DNA from: Psilocybe azurescens
Lineage: Eukaryota > Basidiomycota > Agaricomycetes > Agaricales > Agrocybaceae
Direction of reading: 5' to 3'
Assembly: GCA_023853785.1 (NCBI GenBank)
Contig: JAJIRX010000762.1
Coordinates: 186,001-250,000, forward strand
Length of the DNA stretch: 64,000 bases
Part shown: positions 1 to 11,659 of the stretch, in pieces
How positions within the stretch are numbered: position 1 is the stretch's first letter
Layout: every line of letters begins with the position of its first letter
Position numbers and translations under genes: made by a program
Notes under the pieces: generated by a model
The model's database searches: none
Seen by the model: the letters and a program-made list of their open reading frames with translations, nothing else
What the model was told of the DNA's origin: nothing

Positions 1-134
1 CCCGAACTGCTGTGCCGTTTATAGGAATAGGAGTATATGAGCACTGGGCAGTGCCAGTCTAGCAAATTTTATATATAATTCTGACTCATCCAGGACAACA
101 ATCTAGAGCAGATACCCTCCCCAAATAATTTACA

Positions 135-1719
135 ATGGCCCAGAATCCATTCTCTCTGCTAGCACAAGAAATAATAGACTTAATCGTTGACGAAGTAGCC
201 TGCCGAACTTCTAGGACCTATCATGATCGATCCGAAAAAGATATATTGGCCTGCGCACTCGTCGACAAGGCCTTCTACTCTAGAGCCCAGACACACCTCG
301 TCTCTAATATCCATATTCGAGCGGGTGAGGGCTTTGATGCCTACGCGACACCCCTGTTGGAGCGCATAAAAAATGGGCCTACGGACCTTTCAGCACCCAT
401 CCTACGATCACTTTGTTGCGCAATTGTCGCCGATGCGGACGCTGATCGTACATTGAATCCTCGCAGCCCTTCTAGGCATCCTCCTCACCCAACAGCTCTG
501 GACAGAGTTTACGCGCACTTGGGCGACCCCTTCCTGGAGATCCTTCGAACCATAAGCAGCCCCGAATCGAAAACTCAGCATTTTAGCCTAGTGGCCATGT
601 CAGAGCTTAGTCGCATAAGGCCGCTGCCAGGAGACCAAGGAACGTCTCCATTCCAAAAGGCTCTCTCCGAAGCCTGTACCGCAGTCAATCTCAAAACACT
701 ACATTTAGCAAATTTGGGGAACATACCAGGATCGAAAATTGTGGATGCGTTCTTCTTGCCGTGCCTTGAGGAGCTCACACTCAACAACCTATCACTCGAG
801 GAGACAGAAGTAGGAGAAATGACAACCGGCATGTTGACACACTCTGGGAATTCGAGTTTACGCACGCTTGCTCCCGAGTTGAAGCGACTGGAAATCAGAA
901 ATATTTCCTATCTCAGTCTTTTTCGTTTTCTGAACCTTCTTTCTCCACCAGGGCCTTCCTCTAATTCCTCATTCGCATTCCCTCGCTTAAACAGCCTCAT
1001 TATATCGCTTCTCTTCGATGAGCAAAGGTTTCCCATTTTTGGTGCCCTGTCTACGATCTGGAGTTTTATGGTCACTGTCTCCTCCACCCTAACGAGCTTG
1101 GAGATCGAGAGCTATGCTTACCCCATAGGTAAGAGTCCACCAGAACCTTAAACTATTTTATGTTCATCGTATTATTCTAGGTCCCCATGTCCACAGACAT
1201 TTCAACTCCCACAGCACGCGCATCTGTCTAGGCCGCCTCCCCGCCCTTCGAACCTTTAGATTGACGATCTGCCATGATACGTGTCTGGATTTCCTGAGGA
1301 AGCTCCTGATGGACTCCGTTAGGAATCCTACGACAATCGAGTCCTTCGAAATCAAATTGACCTTGTCGGCACATGACAGACAACCCATTCATTCATTTAC
1401 GGAACACAAATACTGGACCCACCTCGACACTCGCTTGACTGAACCAATGTTTGAAAAGCTACGAAGGGTCAGAATAATTGTTGTATTATTCCACTCGCGA
1501 GCAAAGTCGACAAGCCTTCAACTTTCCCGCGGTTTAGCGCCAGGAGATTGGTCGGAGCATTCAAAAATTGAGGAGCATTGGAAGTCTATCTTCCCCAAAG
1601 TAGCCGCATCTCTCTCTTTGGTCGTTGACGTGCAGGACGTTTACTCCCAGAATACCCTGGAGGCATACTTATACGCCTCCCGTACAGATGACGGAATTGT
1701 TGATTGCTACGGTGGTTAG
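135..1719 (+). CDS. F-box / LRR-like protein (F-box gene 1)
   Basis: Two exons, 135-1128 and 1181-1719, with a 52-nt GT-AG intron, give one open frame of about 510 aa. The N-terminus (LLAQEIIDLIVDEVA, then ILACALVDKAFYSRAQTHL) matches the divergent F-box of Agaricomycetes: a hydrophobic helix ending in a conserved 'IIDxIVDE', followed by an 'ALVxxxFxxxA' segment. The rest has irregular leucine-rich stretches (for example LEELTLNNLSLEE and LKRLEIRNISYLSL). By family such proteins are substrate receptors of SCF ubiquitin ligases, but the target cannot be read from sequence. It reads through without any frame problem. A second member of the same type lies at 44547-46066. The next gene is 1.9 kb away and convergent, so this looks like a single transcription unit. 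The F-box call rests on pattern only. Confidence 0.8.
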
Positions 1720-3613
1720 GACTAGGCAGCCAAGGGCAGTACTCGGATGGTGCGTCTTATTTATTAATTGGCATATAGTGATTGAGTTGAGTTAATGTGT
1801 CTAGATCAAGAGAAGAAATTCGATTCGATTTACTTAAGTAGATTTATAGGCAACCAATAAGATAACTATGACAATATGCAACAATATATGACCACCTATG
1901 ACAGCTTGAAGATGTTCTGGGCGCGAGCAGAGAGGCTTCTGAATCAATTGTAGTGGCTAGTAGCTCAAGGTATGTATAAAACGAGGACGCTTCGCTATGC
2001 CAGTGCCCTAGCACGCTCTGATGAGCCGTGCTCGGCGCTCGGCGCTTTCAAAGTTCTCACGGAGTGACCATCCAGAAGGCAACGAATCACGTGGGATTAG
2101 ACATTTTGGAATGGCAGTAGAGAGGATCAAGTTCCCCAATCATCCCTTTAATCGATCTATTTAAGCCATTAAATCAACACCAAATAAAGCGCTGGGGCGA
2201 CAGTAGGCTAAATGTCGAGTCCGGAATAGGAAGTAATTTCCTATTAAAGTAAGCTCCGCAGCACCAAGGCTCGGGTGAAATGGAAGACGGTAATGTTGCC
2301 GCACAGTGCAGCAAAGTGACAGTGCAGCCGATTTTGATGAACTGTGACACGCTGCACAGTGATCACAGTCTTTTTTTTTTTTTTTTTTTTTTTATAATCA
2401 AGTATATTTTACTATACTAAACGGTGCGCGATAGCAGTCCTGCGAGGTAGGCTACACCTAAAAAACCCTCTCATCGATCCAGAAAATAGAAATGAGCACA
2501 GTTAGACACTGAGCTCCAGGATGGCCAGTCCGATTTTGGTGGGTGGGACTGGCAGATGTGGTTTAACCAGCTTGGGCGCCGAAGCTTCCAGCTGTCAGCA
2601 AGCTGCATAGTTGGTGAGCTGGCAAACACGGTGAAAAAAAACCCTAGAAACACTAGTAGACAAGAACCATCTACATACAAAGGACCGGAAAAAGAAATAA
2701 AATGAGTGTTGCCTGCCTTCTACTATGCCTGAGGGCCCCTGAGTGATCACAGTCTGCTGTGAGGTACTGTGAAGTGACCACTGGCGTCACTCATTGTGTC
2801 TCAGTTATGTACAGTACTACCCCCACCGATTTTTAATCAATGTTAAAAAGCTCTGTAGTCAATCGTTCAATTAATTCACTAGTCTTCCCCTCTAAGTTGC
2901 CAGCTTGCTTCAAGTCCAATAAGTCTCATACTTTGCTGGCACTGCTTCCATAGTCGAGGCTTATAAATATTTTGCAGCCAGTAAATCTTGTCCTGAAGGT
3001 AGCACCCTCCATCAAACTCAGACAGTCCTGTCGATGGCTGAAAAGAAAATTTCCATAGAGTTTTGGGGAGAGGCCATTCCAGCTTAATTCCAGCGCCACC
3101 GCACATTGTTTCTTGATAATTTCTTTACTCGATCAAAAGACAAGTTCACATATAATAATGCTCAGAGGGTAAAATACATCTAATCCAGTCAACAACGTTA
3201 TGTAGTTGCCAATGAGCAAGGGGTCAAACATTTGTCGAACATGGTAGCAAGTGCTCGAACTTCCTAGTTGCCTCCTGCGCCAATCTCCGAAAGAGCCATT
3301 TATTTTTAGAAACAATGACCATTAAGAGTTAAGAGTAGAGAAAGGGAGAGAAAGGGTCATGCGCGAAATTGGATTGATGGAGCCGACGATGAACTGCACA
3401 GCACTTCACGCCCACTTTGTTGAGCTGTGAAGTGCGTCTGAGTTCCAAATCTCACAGTGAAGTCAGTCACCTCACATCGGCTGCGCTGGGGCGGCAGCAC
3501 TAGGAAGACGCGCCTAACACTGTATAAAGTGCCACATAAGTAATGGCGGTATTAAAAATGTGCTAGTTCCCTGATACAAATAATAATAAGAATTATATAC
3601 AATAACTCGCCCT
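1720..3613. other. Gene-poor interval with a retroposed insert
   Basis: I find no convincing gene in this 1.9 kb stretch. It contains the poly(T)-headed insert annotated separately and two unrecognised minus-strand open stretches (2879-3106 and 3133-3315) with no family resemblance. Recurrent CACAGTG/CACTGTG words occur around 2290-2370, 2745-2800 and 3390-3480. Confidence 0.5.
2371..2741 (-). mobile_element. SINE-like or processed retroposed insert with poly(A) tail and 13-bp TSD
   Basis: A 371-bp segment begins on the plus strand with 23 consecutive T (2371-2393), which is a poly(A) tail on the minus strand. It is bounded by perfect 13-bp direct repeats AGTGATCACAGTC at 2358-2370 and 2742-2754. 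Poly(A) plus a target-site duplication is the signature of target-primed reverse transcription by a LINE-type machinery. I see no clear Pol III A/B boxes and no recognisable coding homology in the body, so it may be a SINE or a retrocopy of an unidentified transcript. Boundaries are read directly; the class is inferred. Confidence 0.75.
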
Positions 3614-5035
3614 TCAAATGTCCTTTGGAGTAGCCTCCGCTTGCATGAAAGATTCATACAGTTTGTCGCATTTCTTGATCAGGTCATAGCCTTCTTCTTT
3701 GTGTTTATCCCATTCCTTCACTTCAGTCAGTCCGACATATTCGTCTCCCCATCGCCCGGTCTGGGCGCCAAATCGTACGGGTTTACTTGGGTTATTGTTC
3801 AGGAAGACAGGTAAAAAGCAAAGGGGCGCCAGAACGAGATGTACAAAAGCAACAGCAGCATTCCATGGAAGAATGGTATGATGGGGGAACCGAAAAGACG
3901 GGCCTGTTAAGGTTCGTCAGCAAATGCAATACACATGAATAATGGAAAACTAACGATGTAAAACGCGAGCACTTTGAGTTCATCTAGAAGACCGCTCGCG
4001 AGTGCTTTACTAATTGAAGTCGAACACACTCCCGGTTCGCCAACAAAATGACGTGTCACTTTGCCATTCTTCGAAGGTTGCAGTGCGATGAGATCCAAGC
4101 AATTCGCAATTAAATCGATTTGGTACTTTGCAGCCTCATAGCTGTGATCTGTCGTCTTCAGCTGCCAGTCATTGGAGTTGTAGAATTGTGATGACGCCTC
4201 TAATGAAGAGCACCAAATAACTTTCGCACTTTCGAAAGGTGACTTTGCTAAAGTGTCTTCAAGCTCCCTAAACTAAACACGATTTCAGAATGAGCAACCT
4301 GTGACTGACAATAGAACGAACCAGGACGAAATGACCAAAAACGTTCGATTGCCATACCCATCCCAGATTGTCGACGCTAATTTCTCCAATATGTTGGGTA
4401 TAGAATGTGGGCACCGTGATAGCATTAATAGGGCCGGAACAAACTTGTTTGAAGAATCGTATCCAGTCGATGCGTTCGAAACTTGCAACACCCGCATTAA
4501 GTAATAAATGAGAAACATATGGATATCTAATTTCGGTCAGATAGAGGATTTCAGGTAAACAGAATTTGACATACGTTTCGCGGATGATGGCACTGAAACG
4601 GAGTACACTGCTTACTGAAGTAAGGTCCAACTCGTGAATATGGATATTGCAATTGGCAATGAACGTCGACGCATAATCTTCGTCGTAGTTAGGTAGCTTC
4701 CTCAGCGTGCTCCGTTGCTTTTCGAACCAATCCAATAGTTTTGTACGAGCAGCCGAGGCTCTTTGCTTATTCCGGCACGCCATTATCAAGGTGACACCCT
4801 TGTACCCCGCTGGAGCTCTCTCCTCCGATTTCACATTAGAAGCAAATGGTTGAGGTAACGCGTCTGGTGAATTCAACTGACAGAGTTGGAATAGCAGTCG
4901 CTGGCATATGCCATATCCAACGCCACTGTAAGGAAGCGTTAGACTTAATGGTCCCTGCGAGCAAACCAGTTACACGCACCCATTTGCGCCTGTCACGATT
5001 ACGATGGGTGGAGGAGCCAACGAGAACTTCGACAT
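3614..5035 (-). CDS. ERG27: 3-keto-steroid reductase (Erg27 type)
   Basis: Exons 5035-4980, 4925-4318, 4267-3955 and 3903-3614, with introns of 50-54 nt. It is a short-chain dehydrogenase: an N-terminal TGANGGVGYGICQRLL cofactor-binding motif is rebuilt across the first intron, followed by LIMACRNKQRA, LLLNAGV, SSLEASS (catalytic Ser region) and SYEAAKYQ with the YxxxK pair. The C-terminal half has the Erg27-specific WNAAVAFVHLVLAP and RFGAQTGRWGDEYVG segments. By family it reduces the C-3 ketone in sterol C-4 demethylation, working with Erg25, Erg26 and Erg28 at the ER. Two one-base losses are needed to keep frame: a C3 run at 4266-4268 and a G5 run at 3883-3887. Without the second, translation stops at 3799. 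The rest is well conserved, so I read both as sequence errors rather than gene death. Confidence 0.9.
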
Positions 5036-5374
5036 GGTCATTTTACGGTTTGCAGTTGAGCACGGTTCAACGTGTACAACTTTTGAGGTATATTTACGGG
5101 CGACATGATGATTGTCGTACGAGCGACGCGTCAATCCCACGGTTATAATTCATTTCTGCCAAGCTTGGACCGAGTATGAATGGGGTAAGCAACTTGTTTG
5201 TCGTTCAAACTTCAAAAGTGGGTACATAAGTTTGAAGAGCTTGATCCATAGCGTTATAACATGAGTAGCAAAAAAAATAGAGTGTAATAATAATGAGATA
5301 GAAGGACAAAAGAAGTAAAGAAAGAAGGCAAGACGATCCAATTCGACGATGGCTACAACAACTAGCCTCCTAGA
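5036..5374. other. ERG27-NOP58 spacer
   Basis: This 339-bp interval separates two minus-strand genes. It should hold the NOP58 3' end and the ERG27 promoter. I see no coding signal and no distinctive element. Confidence 0.5.
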
Positions 5375-7580
5375 TCAGGCCTCAGATTTCTTCTTCTTTT
5401 TCTTCGGCGACTCAGTACCGTTGGCAGCAGCAGCAGCTTTGGCCTCTTTCTTGGCCTTTTTCTTAGCCTTCTTTTCCTCCTCGGTCTCTGCCTGTAGCAA
5501 GTAAAAAATTATTGTGATGTCATGTCGGGCAAAATTTTTATTAACGAACCTTTGGTTGCTCGGGCTCATCCTCATTCATGGAACCAGCACCGTTAGCCTC
5601 ACTCTCTCTTCTCTTTCGTTTCTGGTCTTTTTTTCTCTTTCTTGGGCTTATCCTCACCCTCGTCTTCATCCACGGCCATTGCCTCAGGATCCACGTTCTT
5701 CTCCTTCTCTGCTCGTTTCTTCGCTCTCCTCTCCTCCTTTGCCTTTCGCTTCTCTTCCTTAACATCAAGCACAGCCTTGACGGCAATTTCCATAGGATCG
5801 TCACGTTGTGTCGATACCAAATCGACCTGGTCAGCCTGTGTGTTGTAGGTCTTCGTCTCGCCGGTCATCTCGAAGCGTTGTTGCTTCTTGCCAGAGTCGC
5901 CGAAGCGACGGACGGCACCACCTTCGCTTTGGTGTTCAAGAGCGCGGAGGCGAGACTCGAGCTTGGTGCGGTTGTCGATACCTATTGAAGAGGCCATCTC
6001 ATCTGACTTGCCGTCAGAATCAGTCAGAGCGTCAACACGGATCGACAGGGCAGCCTTAGTGGCGACCATGCGTGCCATCTTTGAAGAATTTTTAGAAAAC
6101 AATAGTACATAAGCTTTTCGCTAGAAACTAATCTCACCTTTCCCTTTAGCTTGGGCGGTGCTTGGCCAATAAGCGAAGCCTGTATAAAAAAGTCAATGCA
6201 ATATACAGTTAAAGGAGGGCAGAAGAGCGTACGTGGTAGATAAGACCATATTTGGGTGTATCGTGTTTTGTCTTCAAAGCACGGAAAAGGGCCTTCTCAG
6301 CACCGAGAATCTGGATGGTACTAGCAGGGTGCTTAGCAAGACTGAGCAAGCTACCGGCGTGGCTGATAAGACGGGCGCCGACAAGCTCTCCTACAAGAGC
6401 TGTCAAATTTGGTGCGATAGCATTCATACGGTTGCGGAGGTACTCTGCGAGTTGTGCGCGGTATTCGGAGATGGAGATAACTTGGTCGCAGAGGGAGTGG
6501 ATGTGGGCAATATCTGAGTCTGAGATTTCAGTACCCATGGAAATTTCAGCGGCGGCTTTAAGGACGGCTTCGAGATCTTCAGGGAGGAGTGAGGCGAAAT
6601 CTGTTGTCGAGGCATTTGTTCGGAAGCCTAAAAATAAATGTTAAGAAAAAGAAGTATATAGATGTAATAACAACATACCCATGAGTTTTATAGATTTGGC
6701 GTAAGCGACATTGTCTGTGATGATCTTGGCCATCTCAGGGAAATGCCAGCCGTACCATTCCTTTCAAACCGAGAGGTTAAATAGATGCGTAGCAATATAG
6801 AAACTGAAACTTACCTTCACCCTCATGGCATAGATGTTAATCTCCTTGTCAAGATCGTCGAGGAGAGCGATTGCTTGGACAACCATCGTGTCCACCTTGT
6901 CGGGTGAAAATTTGAGTTTGAATCTTTCCAAGTAGAAATAAAAGAATTAGCCCGTCCGCATTTCATGAAAAAAAGACATGGATATCTATCTTACCGTGCC
7001 AATGAATGACTGAGACCCAAGCTCATGGTTGCCAAATCCTTAGGGTCCAATCCCTCAAGGAGAGCCGTGATTTGACTTCTAATACCACGCCAGAGATCAC
7101 CGTGCGAGCCTTCAGCCATAGCATTGACTTTGATGCTAAGTTTCTTGGTAATTGCGCGTCCTGAAATGTGTCGTATAATTAGAACTGTCGTGCAGCTTTT
7201 TCGAATGGCAAAAAAACGAACCAAGATGGGGGTCAATAACAACCAACGCCTCCTTTCCTTTGCCCTTATCCAGAACCTCCTCAGTCAGAAATTGCTTGAG
7301 ACCCTTCCCAAGCTTTCCATGCTGTAGCGAGCTGATGTCTTCGACAGCCGTAGCAGTCGACGTAAAACGGTGGAGAGCTTTCAGTTTTAGTCTGAGGAAC
7401 CGTTGGAAATAATACGATGAGTTTCATTCTCTCCAACACATGAGAGTAATTGGTAACGCACAGTTTGCTTGCGGTCTCTGGAGTCTCAAACTCTTTCCAG
7501 AGGTCCGCGCTCTCAATTTTCGCCGAGTCGGTGACCTTGAACAGGCAGTAGCCCATTGCAGTCTCGTATAGCACGAGCAT
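5375..7580 (-). CDS. NOP58: Nucleolar protein Nop58 (box C/D snoRNP core)
   Basis: Nine exons: 7580-7462, 7391-7222, 7160-6995, 6923-6815, 6760-6679, 6627-6233, 6179-6138, 6078-5550 and 5491-5375. The N-terminus [16 protein letters not shown] is typical of Nop58. It is followed by the coiled-coil region ([28 protein letters not shown]) and the Nop domain ([50 protein letters not shown]). The tail is rich in Lys/Glu (KKE repeats), ending in KKKKKKSEA. By family it binds C/D snoRNAs with Nop56, Snu13 and fibrillarin and supports rRNA 2'-O-methylation and pre-rRNA cleavage. An A7 run (T7 on the plus strand, 5628-5634) puts the last part of exon 8 out of frame; one base fewer restores the [16 protein letters not shown] junction. 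If real, the protein would lose only its charged tail. Confidence 0.95.
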
Positions 7581-7908
7581 TTTTTGATTAAGGGTGGGGA
7601 AATGAAAAAAGGATTAGAATTCGTAATACAGGTTCTTGAATCAGAAAAGGCAGAGAAGTGTCGCCAAGAACGGCGTCGACGACGAGCAAGGCTATTCAGC
7701 GACGAGCAGGACTTTTTTGTGGATTGGAGAAATTTCTCGCGGCAAGTTCCCACACAGGTAAGAGTTCGTGAGAACATAATTCCATTTTCAAAAGCGATCA
7801 CGTTCAACTTCGCTTATTATTGGAATTCGCCTCCTTGTGCAACATGGTAAAGTTGCTCACGTCGCACGATAAGTATGATGTCCGTGAAGCCTCTTATCAA
7901 CAACTATC
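7581..7908. promoter_or_regulatory. Shared divergent promoter region NOP58 / carboxypeptidase
   Basis: The 328-bp gap separates the divergent starts of NOP58 (minus) and the carboxypeptidase (plus), so it must carry both promoters. The open frame inside it (7584-7850) lacks family resemblance and is not called. No specific factor site was identified. Confidence 0.5.
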
Positions 7909-10351
7909 ATGATCTCTCGAAGTGTTGTTCGAATTATAGCTTTAATTCTTGTCTGTGAGACTGTATCTCTGGCTACGGCTTATCATGGACCCGAACAAGC
8001 CAGGTTTATTATGCCACCCACGGGAAGAACCACCGCGTCTGGCACGGCTTCCAATGTCTACAATGCGTCCGAAATCCAACCTCTTCATCTGTCGTCAATT
8101 GGTTCGACAAAATTCACAACGCTTTCTCACCCTGGTTTCCCAAATACTCGCATTCGCGTGAAGAAAACCGACTTCTGCGACTCCACTGTCAAGTAAGTCG
8201 CCTTGCAGTTCCTGTGAGGTTTTTTCACGGTGGCCTACGGCCCTACATATCCCAGGCCCACGAACTTTAAATCTATCACCATCGTGACTTACGCAAGCTC
8301 TGATTGTTTCGTGTCCCCCTTTCATTAGTGTCTACACAGGATACCTAGATGTCGATGCCGGTGCTAAGCACATGTTCTTCTATTTCTTCGAAAGCCGACG
8401 CAGTCCTGAGACAGGTGCCTGCTAGTTTCTCGTGCCGATAGCAATAATATGTGATCGGGGAACTCATTGTATCTTCTTATTCAGACGACGTTATGATGTG
8501 GATCAATGGAGGTTCGTCCTTTCGGTAGTCAAGCTACATTATTTACTCCATAGTCTGTCATTCATTTTCAGGTCCTGGATGCTCTTCCGCTACGGGCCTG
8601 TTAATGGAATTAGGTGAACATTATCTTATTCAACTAAATATTAATACCTCTTAAGTCTACATACATAACTAGGTCCATGCAACATCGACATGCAGAATCT
8701 TTCATCTAATGGCACAGTTTGGAATCCATATTCCTGGAACTCGGAGGCGAACATTTTCTTTTAGACCAACCGTGAGCTCGCTCTATCTCCCCCCTGTAAA
8801 GACTCCGGAGGCTGGATGTCAATTAACTTGTTGTTTACAGCGTTGGAGTCGGATTTTCCTATGCAGACTATGGAGAAACCGTCGAGACAACAGAAGATGC
8901 TGCCAAAAACGTCCACGCCTTCATCTCAATCTTTTTCGACACCTTTACTCAGTTTTCTGGAAGGCCATTTCATCTCTCCGGAGAATCTTATGGTGTTTGT
9001 GTCCCGTTTCCATGCCTCTTTTTGCCTCTGAAACTATTACTAATCTATCTGCTCCTCTCACTTTTCATAGGGACGGTATCTGCCTGTTTTTGCAAGTGAA
9101 ATATACGACCAAAACCAGATTGCTCTTCGAGAAGGCAGATCTGCCATCAACCTCCAAAGTGTTCTCATTGGAAACGGTATCACAGACATATCAACGTACG
9201 CCGGGATTATTTCATCTCAGTCCATTAAATAGACGCTGAACTGAACCTTCCCACGGAAAGTTTATACCAAGGTCGATACGAGGTAGAATGCGGTACTGCG
9301 TCCCTGCCTGTTCCTTTTCAGTCCATATCCACATGCGTGAGGATGAAAACTGCAGTAAGTCCTCGGTCAAATCTGAAAGACCGTATATACTACCATCTCA
9401 CGATTCTCATCAAAACCACCCTCATCGTTTTGCTACTGTTTCTACCGCAATGTTTCGACCAATATCTCGATTATACACAATAATTAATGCGCACGAAACA
9501 TTGAACTTCTATTCTCGGAATTTCAGCTACCACGGTGTCAGAAAGCGATGCGCGAGACTTGTATTGACCAGTTTGACTCCATAAACTGTCGGGCAGCTGT
9601 CAATTTCTGTGATACCGAACTCTCCACTGCTATGTACGCAACAGGTATGTGATCGGCGTGTTCCGCAAGTTCCGTTTATTGACCGTTTACAGGGAGGAAC
9701 GTCTATGACATATCAAAGGTAATGATGAGGATGATGCCCCTATTATTCTCTCAATTTCCGACTGACCCGGTTTTGTGTGTGTCTGTCTATCCATCGATAG
9801 CCATGTGAAGGCGAGCTTTGCTACAAGGAGATCGGTGCCATAAAGGCATACCTCAATCTCGCCGAGACACAAGAGCTGCTGGGAGTCAAGACGCCATACG
9901 ACTTTGCTGCCTGCTCAGGGGACGTTGGGCAGAACTTCGACGCACATATGGACAAATGGGCCGTCCACACTCAAGACTACGTCGCGAACCTGCTTGATCG
10001 CGGTGTCCGCATCCTCATATACGCCGGAACATACGACTGGCGATGCAATCACATTGCTAACAGACTATGGGTCGACAAGCTCGAGTGGAGCGGGCAAGCA
10101 GCGTACGCTGCCGAGGAATGGCGCGACTGGACTGCAGAGGGACACAAAGCCGGCGAGGTGAAGGAGACGCCTCTGCTCACCTTCGCTACCATCAGAGGGG
10201 CGGGGCATATGATGAGTTTCTTTTTTTATCCTCTGGCAGATATTTCCGAGCCTGATAATCTTTCTGTTCCTCATTTCTTTACGTCCCGCATGATAAACCC
10301 GCAGAATCATTCGTGATGGTGTCGCGTTGGCTCGCTCGCGGTCGTCTGTGA
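7909..10351 (+). CDS. Secreted serine carboxypeptidase (peptidase S10)
   Basis: Twelve exons: 7909-8192, 8329-8414, 8485-8511, 8572-8613, 8673-8771, 8841-8994, 9071-9195, 9261-9354, 9527-9644, 9693-9718, 9801-10211 and 10283-10351, giving about 511 aa. A signal-type N-terminus (MISRSVVRIIALILVCETVS) precedes S10 landmarks: [44 protein letters not shown] (nucleophile about S229), GTYDWRCN (about D431) and RGAGHM (about H488). By family it removes C-terminal residues at acid pH in the vacuole or outside the cell. One T is missing from a T4 run (8759-8762) inside FFLDQPVGVGFSY. The last intron (10212-10282) appears to begin AT and end AC; it joins GHM to VPHDKP in frame, and no GT-AG alternative does. 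The carboxyl end SRWLARGRL fits the family. Confidence 0.93.
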
Positions 10352-11659
10352 TGTTGCGCCGTTGCTGCCGGCAGCCCGCCAACTTCTTATTGATTTAATC
10401 TGTTCAACGTTTGAAGGCTGATAGTTCGCATCATCAATTAGACTGAGGTGCTTGCACGGTTGGTTTTTTTTTTTGAAGTCCGAGCTCGGATTGGGTTTTA
10501 GGCTGTAAGATTACAAGTGTGCAGTCTCGTAGGCCGCAAAATCGAATAAAGTTGAAGAATTTCTCCTCTAAGTCGGCACAGTGCAATCCCATCGTTATAT
10601 TCTGCTTTTATTTCCCCCGTATATTCTAAGAAAACCATCTGCACCTGATTCTCGAAAATCTTTTCCTCTGAAGTTCAGCCTCAGGAGAACTCGGGAATGA
10701 GGACCGTTAATAACTGAAGCTCTTGGAGGACCAACATAACGGATCAGGGTTATGACTATGACAACGGTGTATTGTATCTTTCGATCATACTTGTTAACAT
10801 AGGGCCTGCTTGAATGGGGCAGAAAAAGAGAAAGACACATGGAATTATGCATTCTGCGCTGATTGGTGGTCGCTGGTTTCGTACGAACCTTCTCTTTGTC
10901 GTTTTCGCCATTATATTTGGATACATTACTTGAAAACTCAACGTCAATGATCGGTTAAAATTTGTGTCTTGGCCAAATCACAAGCACAAATGCTGGTATT
11001 GATCAAATCTCGAAAATATATTTTCTAAGTTCCAAACAGGCAGCGCTTCGTTTTTACTGGTCAACACTCATTGAATGGAGACAGGCCTTGGACGACTGTG
11101 GACTCGGGACTTGTACGAATCGCAAAATATACCCGCGAAGTACAACAACGCACCTATGACTTGAAGCCAAGTGAAGTGGTCGACAATGGCTCGACCGACG
11201 ACGATAAAAGATAGAATAAACAGCTACCGGGTTACTGAACAGACTCGAGCAGCAAGTTGGAGCCGAAAGGAAAAGTGTGAGGGAGATCTGGATTGCCATA
11301 GAAATGAGCTGAGGATAACCGCACTGACCGAAACCAATCAAATCAACTCACACGAGAGGAACCAGGTTAGTGGAACGATCTAAGTTTGGGTCACTACAAA
11401 TACTCTGATCTCGTCGCCATCATGTCCTATTTGCCACCCTCTTTCGTTCTTTCTTTCTTTTTCTTCCTCCCCGTGCCCTAAGTCAGTTTCTCATAAGTAC
11501 TCTCGGATATCTTTACTAACCTCAATCTATAGTCGTTCTTCTTGGGCTTGCCCGGCTGCATCCCCTGGTCTTTTGGCTTGCTCCTTTTTACAGTCTTTCC
11601 TACACGTTCATTTAAAGCAGGCTTTCTTACTCCGGCAGCAATCATTTCAGATAATTAAA
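10352..11659. other. Intergenic interval
   Basis: 1.3 kb between two plus-strand genes. Pyrimidine-rich tracts (11440-11470, 11570-11600) directly before the ferritin-like gene look like a fungal promoter/5' UTR. Open stretches here have no recognisable product. Confidence 0.5.

Noticed and set aside
7584..7850. Small gene between NOP58 and the carboxypeptidase
   Set aside because: It overlaps the divergent promoter region, shows no conserved features and has no splice or start support.
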